A DNA stretch of 16,559 nt, from the NCBI GenBank assembly GCA_027025255.1, contig JALVRC010000060.1, forward strand, positions 1 through 16,559, written 5' to 3'. The position numbers and the translations under genes were made by a program. This DNA comes from Caldifarciminota bacterium. GTDB taxonomy: Bacteria; Hydrothermota; Tepidihabitantia; B3-TA06; JALVRC01. Below the pieces are notes generated by a model that was not told where the DNA came from, ran no database searches, and was given only the letters and a program-made list of their open reading frames with translations. Positions 8,801 through 15,683 of the stretch are shown one piece after another; within the stretch, counting starts at the first letter, position 1; each line of letters starts with the position of its first letter.

Positions 8801-10040
8801 TATATCCTATAACATTTTCTTTTATTAAAACATTCTTTACATTTTTTGAATTCGCTACATCACTAACAATCCTTATACCTGTAAATGTATTTCTAACTTC
8901 ATTGAAAGGCTTATTGTCTTCCTCATCAACAACACCAATATAATTATTTGCTATTTGAACATCATCAATCAAATCTGCAGCAGCAATAGTATTTATCCAT
9001 ATACCATCATGAGAAGCGCATATATAGTTTCTCTCCCAGAGGGAATCGCCTCCAATCCATACATGATTTGCACTATTTTCAATCCTTATACAGTGAGAAC
9101 TTTGAGCAGTATCATCATTTGGAATGACTACGTTATCAACATAGTTATAACCCATTCCATTCCCCTTAATATATATACTATTTGAATTTTGTATTAAGAT
9201 ACCTGCATCATGTAAATACCCAAAGAAATTAGGAAGGTCTGCAACAGTATCTTTACCCACTATACAGTTGAGAGAATTTTTAAAAGAAATACCCATCCTT
9301 GTATATGCACCTGAAATTGTATTTTTACCAGTCTTATCCAGCCCAAAAAATGAATTTCTTATGTTTATATCGTGCCCATAGTCTATCTGAATACACGCAC
9401 TATCACAGTTTACAAATACATTTCTTGTTGCCTCAAAAGAGCCTCCAATCGTATAATTCTCTACTGAATCACTTGAGTCCCCAGAAAGAACAATACCATA
9501 ATTCACACTACCCAATGAATTATTAGAATTCATTCCTATAACGTTTCCACTTATATCTATATTGTCAGCCTGAGATACTATTGCAGTATGACAGCTATAA
9601 AAATAGTTTAAAGAATCATATTGCCCATCAAGAGCTGGTCCTCCTATTGTACAGTTATTCTTACCGTAATCAATATAAATCAACGTATCCTTATCCACAT
9701 CAGAACCTGAAAAAATTAATCCTCTTATTTTACAATCTGGAGCATCAACCTCTAAAAGTATAGACCTTGAAGAAGTTTGAGCTAACGTTAATAAAACATG
9801 CCCATCTCCTGGACCTTCTATTATTAAACCATCTGTTATAGTAACAGTAGAATCCAAAGTAATTGTTCCAAAGGCATTTGAAGTAAACCTTATCATATCT
9901 AATCCAGAATGACTATTAGCCGAATTTACCGCTGCCCTGAAAGACCCTGTGCCTGAGTCATTTGTATTGGTAACCGTATACAAATTCCCGTATCCTACTA
10001 TAAAAATCACCATTATTAAAATAATTATCCTTCTAAGCAT
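5883..10040 (-). CDS. Giant beta-helix / eight-repeat exported protein with T9SS-like C-terminus
   Basis: Exported composite protein of 1385 aa. The ATG at 10040 is chosen because AGGAGG (10046-10051) stands 5 bases before it; the GTG at 10046 lies within that site. MLRRIIILIMVIFIVGYG is a signal peptide. Residues about 20-510 form a right-handed parallel beta-helix: the entry motif TVTNTNDSGTGSFRAAV is typical of such proteins, followed by many IxxNxI(G/F) turns. Residues about 625-830 include SPCGFNALLYWKRHGFPEL, resembling the start of C39-like cysteine peptidase domains. Residues about 880-1298 carry eight repeats of about 55 residues with a WxDxR...DIYxQ core (DIY at 907, 963, 1017, 1072, 1126, 1176, 1232, 1286). 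The end (EVEIYNALGNKVYS ... EKVVILH) is a short type A sorting domain without the usual YPNP entry. Second operon gene, between VCBS and BNR proteins. Adhesion or polymer binding is plausible; no enzyme activity can be claimed. Confidence 0.8.
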   Translation of the reverse strand: MLRRIIILIMVIFIVGYGNLYTVTNTNDSGTGSFRAAVNSANSHSGLDMIRFTSNAFGTITLDSTVTITDGLIIEGPGDGHVLLTLAQTSSRSILLEVDAPDCKIRGLIFSGSDVDKDTLIYIDYGKNNCTIGGPALDGQYDSLNYFYSCHTAIVSQADNIDISGNVIGMNSNNSLGSVNYGIVLSGDSSDSVENYTIGGSFEATRNVFVNCDSACIQIDYGHDINIRNSFFGLDKTGKNTISGAYTRMGISFKNSLNCIVGKDTVADLPNFFGYLHDAGILIQNSNSIYIKGNGMGYNYVDNVVIPNDDTAQSSHCIRIENSANHVWIGGDSLWERNYICASHDGIWINTIAAADLIDDVQIANNYIGVVDEEDNKPFNEVRNTFTGIRIVSDVANSKNVKNVLIKENVIGYNGFCGIHLSNIDVTDIVHNFIGSRRDSSSYIGNEAFGIFIDDNVRRATIKGNFIFDNGRGGSISPGTYPGIGISYADSILIAENSFKKNYGLAIDLGVVDGIDTTFGPGNPSYGAYSNDSIDFPVIDSVKADTVFVSGEAGYVIELYKVHDIDESGYGEGFKLIDTASCGSDGVARIVVNNAFGVKLTAIQTDYNNRRSSEFSKNFEVYSWDEDVSDETEEIDPAEEGAYDDMRNDGTSNSFSPCGFNALLYWKRHGFPELMGESHSDYLLAMTELGLYSKIDFRGILPENGYIGLKAYIDSIYGENSDTLKVNMFDKQIAKFKGLYHLFTGDSLRRQMIILWLKDLRVNDSSYHEATPKTFLIVAMTDSAVVRLNNGDSVYPIKVINARGELSVFYIDEGGNLFNRREDTLKPAYIPEKVITVGRTSPQIALPSFTSAKRVHSAPVFTAWDNGGSPICNEPSIQENVDIVSDGSGGAIVVWEDMRNGTAYPMDIYIQKVTSTGNKLWGENGRLFINNSSDQWKPVIVGTDDGGAIIVFRDNRADSAHSDIYAQRISSDGSSQWGENGVLVCGASGDQVHVKVLSDNHNGAYIVWSDGRSGHYDIYAQHIDSSGIAQWSSDGIAICRAAKDQFNPDALLAQGSLFVVWEDMRSGALKTDIYLQGVNSDGSTIMAENGVKVSSGPDWEQSPRIINTGSNLMIFWEQFNMANCMDIYSSGIDYTGHVQWTLPVSATYGDQVKPIVYNYKTGALAFWSDRRDENWDIYYQYVTNAGSAEFTENGSAVVKKSEDQWFSDVSYSEDNDNFNVVWYENNTTTGFDVYSQWIDADGSLNWNVNGERICGVNSNQKIPVVDFVDSNYVIILWKDMRNNDVDIYGLRVSKDGMGIVGEAPLIDLKGPSLTGLKNAIYMINTPFDNTEVEIYNALGNKVYSKNFSKGKSLLNLSNESFSAGVYFLRLKAQNKIIKEKVVILH
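6147..7394 (-). repeat. Eight protein-level tandem repeats (WxDxR...DIYxQ)
   Basis: Eight units spaced 50-56 residues apart share a hydrophobic-W-x-D-x-R segment, a DIY/DVY strand and a W..NG segment, for example VVWEDMRNG, IVWSDGRSG, VVWEDMRSG, ILWKDMRNN. The DNA is diverged between copies, so these are old duplications rather than a recent expansion. The regular spacing suits a repeated blade and could fold as an eight-bladed propeller (inference). Similar 'DxRxxxxDIYAQ' repeats are common in exported proteins of FCB-type bacteria. Confidence 0.75.
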
Positions 10041-10045
10041 ATCCA

Positions 10046-10051
10046 CCTCCT
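10046..10051 (-). promoter_or_regulatory. Shine-Dalgarno deciding the beta-helix gene start
   Basis: AGGAGG ends 5 bases before ATG 10040. The in-frame GTG at 10046 overlaps this site, so the longer reading frame is unlikely to be the real start. Confidence 0.75.
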
Positions 10052-10093
10052 CGTTAAAAACAAATATAACAAAATTTAGCTACTTTCACCTCC

Positions 10094-13036
10094 CTATCTT
10101 GAAATAACCATCTTTTTTATAACCTTTCTTTTCCTTGAATGTGTATTGTCCGGAACAAATGTAAATGCATAAAAATATACACCTTCACTTACCTCTTTCC
10201 CCTTATAATTTCTTCTATCCCATCTATTACCATTATTCACCTGCCTGCTATAAATATACTGTCCAGCCTCGTGATGTTCATTCTTCATAATTGTTGTTAC
10301 ATATTGACCTGCTCTATCAAAAATCTTTAAGGTTACATCCCCTGCTTCAGGTAAACTATAAAAGAAGTCTGTTTCATTGTTAAACGGATTTGGAAAATTA
10401 TGCACGTTAAAGACAGGAACAACTCGTGTCCATATTATAGCACTGTCTCTTAACGTATCACTAAACAAAGAACCCAAAACAACAACCTCATCATATAATT
10501 GACCGAGACTATCATAGGGGCCTGTTATTCTTAACCCTGTACTATCCAGAGGAACAACACGGAGTGTAAAATATCCTGTATCACCAGCTGCAAGTATAAC
10601 ATCTGCTGTACCATCATTATTAAAATCCCTGTATACAATTCCATTGCGTGCTGTAAGAGTATAATCCCATATACCATTGATTAGATTAAGACTTACTGTA
10701 TCTAAAACATCTGAAGCATTGATTACTCTCACTTCATAATCCACTGTTTGACCCGGGTGTATTACTGCTCCAGTATCTGGTTCTACTATAATTGCATAAT
10801 GTGGAGGAGCACCAATTATATGAGTAATAAGAATTACATTGTCCTGAACACTATCTTCTATAGAAGAAGTGGCAAAAACATTTGTATAATCTGTATATCC
10901 GTATGAGACATCCTGTGAACTTCTTATTCTCGCTATAAACTCAATACTATCCCCAATACCAAGTCTACCAATATCTATATTCTGATCTCCGTCACTATCA
11001 GTTAAAGGTTGACCATTAACATCATAAAAGCTACATCCCCAACCGACTGATAAACCTGATATAGAAAGTTCTATAACATCCTCATCATTCCCATTATTCT
11101 TAATCCATAAATGGTAATCAACACTATCACCGGGATAGATACTGTCTTCGCTGTCAGGCCAAATTTGTACCTCTGGGATACTTATAGCTTCTACAATATA
11201 AACAGCACTATCCTTTAAGGTTGTATCTACCTGACTTTGTCCGTAAATTACTATCGTGTCTCTTTCACCTGCATGCGCCTGAGTTGGAACAACAACCCTT
11301 AACCTTAATGTCCTTGTCCCATTGTTTGAGGTAACAAACAAAGTATCGCTATTATATATAATCCTGTTATTGCTTGCATCCCTTAATTCAAATCTCCATG
11401 ATGAACTTGCAATACTATTCAACATTACAGTATCTGCATAACTACCAGGATTAATAACCCTTGGCAAAAATAAGACACTATCTCCAGGATAAGCATATAA
11501 AATACTGTCTGGCTCCACTATAATACCCGCTGCTCCCTCTAAATAGCTTACCCAAACTCTTTCAACCCTTAGAGGTTTATCAGGATTTATCGTATCCACT
11601 GGTCTTTCGTATTCAAGTCTATATTGAAAATATCTGTTACCATTCTCTATACCATATTTAGAAAGAGTATCCCCTGAGAAGGCAAGAGGCTCACTCCATT
11701 GAGCATTAGACAATTCATCCACACTTGCCCCTGCTCTTACTCTCATCCTGAAGATGTATCCCTCAGGTAAACATATTTGCCATCCAGCTGTAGACCAGGC
11801 AGGAAGATATCCACCATCAAGAATAGACGATTCAAGCCATCCCTTAGAAGCAAAACGTTGAATCATTTTATTCTCCCACCAGACATACAGTTGATCATTC
11901 CCGGTAAGAATATCAATATCACTATCGCAATCCCCTGGATCAAGGTTATCTATATATATCCAGTGGCTATTGGGAAAATTCCCGACCTCACATTCCTGAA
12001 ATGTATGGTCTGGAAGCTGTTTGAACCAGCCGACCTTCTCATATGTACCTCCAACATCAGGAAGCCCATCCAAATCAATGTCTCCTGCAACACCTCCATC
12101 TCCATATTCTCCTCTACCACTTACTGCCTGCATATAAAATCTGCTACCGTCACCGGAATTCTGAAACCAGAAAATACCATTACCGTTTGCACCCATATAA
12201 TCAAGATATCCATCCCTATCAAAGTCTTCTACCCAGCTGCCATCATAAGAAGGCCCTGTCCAGGAAAGTTCAAAATTAAAATTCCCTTTATTCAAATATA
12301 CGATTGCAGGACCTCCCCAGCTGCCAGCAAAATCCATAAGCCCATCGTTATTAAAATCTCCAACATGAAGTCTCATTGCACTTTCATTTGCTCTAAATGC
12401 AGTTCTAAACCTTCCCTGACCAAGGTTCTGAAGTATTAGGGGAGTCGGAGTATCCGTGGAAAACAGTATATCCATTAAACTATCATTATTAAAATCCGCT
12501 GGCCTGATATATTTTATAGCCAGCATATCTAAAATTTCTTTTACAACAAATCTAAAATTTTCCTCCTGTTCCAATAAATATAGACCCTGATAATTCCCTC
12601 CGTAAACAGAGAATACTACATCCATGTCGCCATCATAATCAAAGTCAACAGGCCATGCAAACTGAATAGGCATTGTATCAATAATTACTTGCCTTGTAAA
12701 ATTCCCATATCCATCGTTCATATAGAATTTCATACCTGTAAAATCTACTGTATGTGTTGTAATAATATCATTATCTCCGTCATTATCAAGATCTGCTGAA
12801 ATAACATCCTGGTGTATTTGAGTACCAGACCTGCATATCGGGTGATTAACCCAATTCGTAAGATCAAGGTCTGTCGCAGGAATGGTAAGATAAACATTAC
12901 CCAAAAATGCCTGCAAGCTATCACCTGCTGAATAACCTCTTAAGCTATCCCATGAGGCCGTTGGGCCGTTTCTATTTGCGCCCATAGACCAATCGGTTTG
13001 TACTACAGTAACATTAAATATGAATAAATATATCAT
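10094..13036 (-). CDS. VCBS/FG-GAP (integrin-like) propeller protein with Ig-like and T9SS-like domains
   Basis: Surface-type protein of 980 aa. A short hydrophobic start (MIYLFIFNVTVV) is followed by QTDWSMGANRNGP, a mature N-terminus typical of such exported proteins. Residues about 77-385 hold seven calcium-loop motifs: DLDNDGDND (82), DFDYDGDMD (131), DFNNDSLMD (181), DFNNDGLMD (227), DFDRDGYLD (271), DIDLDGLPD (319) and a degenerate DCDSDID (369), the count expected of a seven-bladed integrin-like propeller. Three Ig/NEW3-like domains follow (about 505-615, 622-735, 745-870), each with a PGDSV- or PGQTV-type opening; two contain further Asp-rich loops (DSDGDQNID, DFNNDGTAD). The C-terminus has NFPNPFNNET near 879 and ends RKRKVIKKMVISR, a FlgD/T9SS type A-like domain. 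First gene after the strong promoter. The start is odd: GGAG lies only one base from the ATG, and the leader folds like part of a tRNA. Probably an adhesin or matrix protein (inference). Confidence 0.85.
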   Translation of the reverse strand: MIYLFIFNVTVVQTDWSMGANRNGPTASWDSLRGYSAGDSLQAFLGNVYLTIPATDLDLTNWVNHPICRSGTQIHQDVISADLDNDGDNDIITTHTVDFTGMKFYMNDGYGNFTRQVIIDTMPIQFAWPVDFDYDGDMDVVFSVYGGNYQGLYLLEQEENFRFVVKEILDMLAIKYIRPADFNNDSLMDILFSTDTPTPLILQNLGQGRFRTAFRANESAMRLHVGDFNNDGLMDFAGSWGGPAIVYLNKGNFNFELSWTGPSYDGSWVEDFDRDGYLDYMGANGNGIFWFQNSGDGSRFYMQAVSGRGEYGDGGVAGDIDLDGLPDVGGTYEKVGWFKQLPDHTFQECEVGNFPNSHWIYIDNLDPGDCDSDIDILTGNDQLYVWWENKMIQRFASKGWLESSILDGGYLPAWSTAGWQICLPEGYIFRMRVRAGASVDELSNAQWSEPLAFSGDTLSKYGIENGNRYFQYRLEYERPVDTINPDKPLRVERVWVSYLEGAAGIIVEPDSILYAYPGDSVLFLPRVINPGSYADTVMLNSIASSSWRFELRDASNNRIIYNSDTLFVTSNNGTRTLRLRVVVPTQAHAGERDTIVIYGQSQVDTTLKDSAVYIVEAISIPEVQIWPDSEDSIYPGDSVDYHLWIKNNGNDEDVIELSISGLSVGWGCSFYDVNGQPLTDSDGDQNIDIGRLGIGDSIEFIARIRSSQDVSYGYTDYTNVFATSSIEDSVQDNVILITHIIGAPPHYAIIVEPDTGAVIHPGQTVDYEVRVINASDVLDTVSLNLINGIWDYTLTARNGIVYRDFNNDGTADVILAAGDTGYFTLRVVPLDSTGLRITGPYDSLGQLYDEVVVLGSLFSDTLRDSAIIWTRVVPVFNVHNFPNPFNNETDFFYSLPEAGDVTLKIFDRAGQYVTTIMKNEHHEAGQYIYSRQVNNGNRWDRRNYKGKEVSEGVYFYAFTFVPDNTHSRKRKVIKKMVISR

Positions 13037-13047
13037 GCTCCAATTAT

Positions 13048-13092
13048 GGCCAGGAAGGAATTGAACCTTCTTTTTTACCTCATGTTCTGACC
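13048..13092 (-). other. tRNA-like acceptor/T-arm minihelix in the VCBS gene leader
   Basis: On the minus strand GAAGG-TTCAATT-CCTTC (13070-13054) is a perfect 5-bp T-arm with a canonical TTCRAnn-type loop. It is followed directly by CTGGCC (13053-13048), which pairs with GGTCAG (13092-13087), including one G-U pair, as an acceptor stem would. Only about 16 bases (13086-13071) replace the D and anticodon arms, so this is not a functional tRNA. It lies between the promoter and the VCBS start. It could be a tRNA remnant, an attachment-site relic or a regulatory tRNA mimic. Confidence 0.45.
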
Positions 13093-13103
13093 CTGCTTAC
13101 TAT

Positions 13104-13131
13104 ATTATAAAGAAAAAAATGGATATGTCAA
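13104..13131 (-). promoter_or_regulatory. Sigma-70-type promoter of the surface-protein operon
   Basis: Minus-strand TTGACA (13131-13126) and TATAAT (13109-13104) are both perfect consensus hexamers with a 16-base spacer. Transcription should start near 13097, about 60 bases before the ATG at 13036, and run through the tRNA-like leader. It lies about 29 bp after the stop of the TonB-type receptor gene, so the surface-protein operon has its own promoter. Confidence 0.75.
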
Positions 13132-13159
13132 GTAAAAAATTATTATTAGTTAATTACAC

Positions 13160-15535
13160 TCAATATATATAATCAAAATCTTCTCCACTATTTTCTCTAA
13201 AAGAAGGCTCTTTTTTCTTTTTAAAGTTATTAAAACTGTACTCAAAACTCAACATAATAAAAGGGTAAGCTCTTTTAAACAGCGTATGAGAATAAACTTC
13301 TCCATTATCAAGCATAAATTCCCTGTTAGCAGTATGCAATACATCTCTAAATATTAATGATACAGCCATAGCTTTTAAAATATTTTGCTTATATGCCATA
13401 TCTAATGAAAAATAATAGTTCCTTTCTCCTTGAGATGTGTTTGTAGGAGCATTGTAACGGATACTAATCTGCCCACCCCATCCTTTAATGCCCATAGACA
13501 TTCTAAATGCACCAGACCAATCAAACCCGGTAATTATAGAATCTTCCTCAACAATTCTCTTATTTCTCACGTTCATATTCAAACTAACATTAATTATTCT
13601 CAAGAAACGCTTTCTTATCATACCTTCCATTCCCAGTCTATACTCTTCTCCTATATTCTCAGACGTATGTAAAACTACCCCAGGAGCATAAACACTCTCT
13701 ATTCTTTCTATAAGATTATTAACCTTATGAAAAAACATGTTTACAGACATACGTCCGCTTGAAAAGTATGATTGGAAACCGCCTTCTACTACATCAATAT
13801 ACTCAGGTTTTAGCTTTGGATTGCCTATCCTTACATTTGATTTTCCCATCCATCTTATATTAGGGTCTAAAGCCCGTTCATGTGGTCTATGTATTCTTCT
13901 TGAATAGCCAATCATGACTTGAAAATTAGTATTAAAATTGTAAGAGGTATGAATTGTAGGAAAGTATGCAAACTCACTCATTTTAAAAACCTCCGCAGTA
14001 TCTATCATGCTTCTGTATGTATATTCTACTCTAAGCCCAAACTGATAGCTGAAATTTCTAAATCCTCCGTTATACATTGTATAGAGTGATTGAATATCTC
14101 TTTCATATTTTAAAAGACTATCATCTTTTGTTATATCTATATACTCTTTAGACAAGGTATCATAAGTTAAATAGACATTCATTACAGCACTTTTATGTAA
14201 GTTGGCTTGATAACCAGCTTCAAATTTAGAACTGTCTGTAATGGGTAAAGTGTAATCTGTCTTAATCCTCAGATTGTTTTTATTGGTATAATCTTTTGTT
14301 TGTCTGCCATCTACAACTTCTTCATTCCCATTATACCTTTCTTCAATAGAACTTCCTTCTCTTTTGTTTGTATTATAAGAAATCTCAGCCTGTATCTTAT
14401 GTCCATTATTATGAAACTTGTGGGTATAGTTTGAAAAAAGTTCATAATTTATATTTTCAGCCTTCCAGACACCATTCTCTTTAAAAAGGATAGAATCTCT
14501 TTCATACACTTCATACACATCAAGCTCCTTATTCATAAAGAATTTAAACAAAGACACCCCTCCTCCAATGCCTGCTATATTTTCAGGATTAAAAAACATA
14601 TCAACCCCTCCTCTAAAACCCATAGGCATAAAATTCCTTTCAAACGTCCCATACGAATGTTCTGTTGTATCTGTAATAATTCTTTGTACCCTATCTAAAA
14701 AACCTGGGAACGAACGCTTTCCTACATTAACAGCTATGTAGTTATTAAACATTCCTCTTTTTAAATTTAGATAACATAATCCACCTGCATTATAAAAGCT
14801 TCCTGCGTGAACACCCAATCTACCACTCAATCCCTGAGAGTGCTTTTTTTTAAGAACTATATTCAAAATACCGGCAATTCCCTCGGGATCGTATTTAGCA
14901 CTTGGATTAGTAATTACTTCTATCTTCTCTATTATATCTGCAGGAATTGTTTTTAAGGCATCATTAGCATTCATAACAGTAGGCCGACCATCAATCAAAA
15001 GTGTGAACTTATCACTCCCCCTTATTGTTATATTATCCTCTATATCCACATCTACTGAAGGAACTTCTCTTAATACGTCCACTGCAGTTCCAGCCTTTGC
15101 AGTCATTAATCTGTTAACATATACAACCTTTTTATCTATTTTGTAAACAATTGCTGGCTTTTTGTCCTTAACCTCAACAGTTCCAATACTAAGGCTTGCT
15201 GGCGAAAGATATATGTATCTCAACCTTACCACTCTTTTCTCTTTTGTAATAGAAATAGGAAAGATTTTCTTTTTATACCCTATGAAATCTACCTCAAGAT
15301 TATATTTTCCTCTTTTTATTCCCTTAAGTATAAAAAACCCCTCTTTATCAGTACTTATACCCAATACCTGTTTACCATCCTCACTGTACAGTATAACACT
15401 CGCATACTCTAAAGGGCTACTGTCTCTTTCATCAAGAACATAACCTCTTACTATTCCTCCTCTATTCCGTAGGGATTTAGGGCTTTGTGCAAACAAAAAA
15501 CAACTCCATACCATTATAAACAAAAAACGTTTCAT
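13160..15535 (-). CDS. TonB-dependent-receptor-like outer-membrane protein
   Basis: Outer-membrane protein of 791 aa. MKRFLFIMVWSCFLFAQ is a signal peptide. Residues about 28-105 form a carboxypeptidase-regulatory-like domain (GYVLDERDSSPLEYASVIL, then GISTDKEGFFILKGIKRGKY). Residues about 125-230 are the plug, with AGTAVDVLREVPSVDVD, RGSDKFTLLIDGRP and IEKIEVITNPSAKYDPEG, all characteristic of the SusC-/OMP_b-brl_3-type receptor families. The remaining 560 residues are a beta-barrel. Members take up or bind ligands at the outer membrane, often through TonB energy; the ligand cannot be told and no clear TonB box is seen. The C-terminus (RENSGEDFDYIY) extends past the last obvious strand. The start is well supported: AAGGAGG is 4 bases before the ATG. 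It lies 148 bp after the RND gene with its own likely promoter, and upstream of the surface-protein operon. Confidence 0.85.
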   Translation of the reverse strand: MKRFLFIMVWSCFLFAQSPKSLRNRGGIVRGYVLDERDSSPLEYASVILYSEDGKQVLGISTDKEGFFILKGIKRGKYNLEVDFIGYKKKIFPISITKEKRVVRLRYIYLSPASLSIGTVEVKDKKPAIVYKIDKKVVYVNRLMTAKAGTAVDVLREVPSVDVDIEDNITIRGSDKFTLLIDGRPTVMNANDALKTIPADIIEKIEVITNPSAKYDPEGIAGILNIVLKKKHSQGLSGRLGVHAGSFYNAGGLCYLNLKRGMFNNYIAVNVGKRSFPGFLDRVQRIITDTTEHSYGTFERNFMPMGFRGGVDMFFNPENIAGIGGGVSLFKFFMNKELDVYEVYERDSILFKENGVWKAENINYELFSNYTHKFHNNGHKIQAEISYNTNKREGSSIEERYNGNEEVVDGRQTKDYTNKNNLRIKTDYTLPITDSSKFEAGYQANLHKSAVMNVYLTYDTLSKEYIDITKDDSLLKYERDIQSLYTMYNGGFRNFSYQFGLRVEYTYRSMIDTAEVFKMSEFAYFPTIHTSYNFNTNFQVMIGYSRRIHRPHERALDPNIRWMGKSNVRIGNPKLKPEYIDVVEGGFQSYFSSGRMSVNMFFHKVNNLIERIESVYAPGVVLHTSENIGEEYRLGMEGMIRKRFLRIINVSLNMNVRNKRIVEEDSIITGFDWSGAFRMSMGIKGWGGQISIRYNAPTNTSQGERNYYFSLDMAYKQNILKAMAVSLIFRDVLHTANREFMLDNGEVYSHTLFKRAYPFIMLSFEYSFNNFKKKKEPSFRENSGEDFDYIY

Positions 15536-15594
15536 TATTCCTCCTTATAAATATTAGACGAATTTTACACTGAAATGTTTAATTAATCACACTT

Positions 15595-15624
15595 TTTATA
15601 TAATGCACAAAGAACAAATAACAA
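15595..15624 (-). promoter_or_regulatory. Possible promoter of the TonB-type receptor gene
   Basis: TTGTTA (15624-15619) is followed by TATATA (15602-15597, spacer 16) or TATAAA (15600-15595, spacer 18) on the minus strand, about 60 bp before the ATG. The region is so AT-rich that chance matches are easy, so this is weaker than the promoter at 13104-13131. Confidence 0.4.
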
Positions 15625-15646
15625 TAAATATGCTAATAAAGTTAAC

Positions 15647-15662
15647 AATCCTGAAAAGGATT
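15647..15662. terminator. Weak hairpin after the RND exporter gene
   Basis: AATCC and GGATT pair around a 6-base loop 21 bp after the exporter's stop codon. Only five pairs form, and the following minus-strand bases are GTTAACTTT rather than a clean T-run. Position suits a terminator; strength does not. Confidence 0.25.
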
Positions 15663-15683
15663 TAAAATATGTTAATTAATGCT

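Noticed and set aside
8647..9763. Plus-strand open frames opposite the beta-helix region
   Set aside because: They are antisense shadows of a long repetitive coding frame, without ribosome sites or recognisable products.
10057..10094. GGGAGG at 10089-10094 with an 11-codon GTG frame as a small gene
   Set aside because: The GTG touches the ribosome site with no spacing, and the product is tiny and featureless.
11777..12439. 220-codon open frame on the plus strand
   Set aside because: It lies antisense inside the VCBS gene, whose calcium motifs are clear in the minus frame. Its own product has no recognisable domain, and other plus-strand frames in the window are similar shadows.
13040..13100. 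Complete tRNA gene
   Set aside because: Only the acceptor and T-arm can be formed. There is no room for D and anticodon arms between the promoter and the T-arm.
13036..13159. Intrinsic terminator after the TonB-type receptor gene
   Set aside because: The AT-rich bases after the stop form no convincing stem, although a T-run is present before the next promoter.
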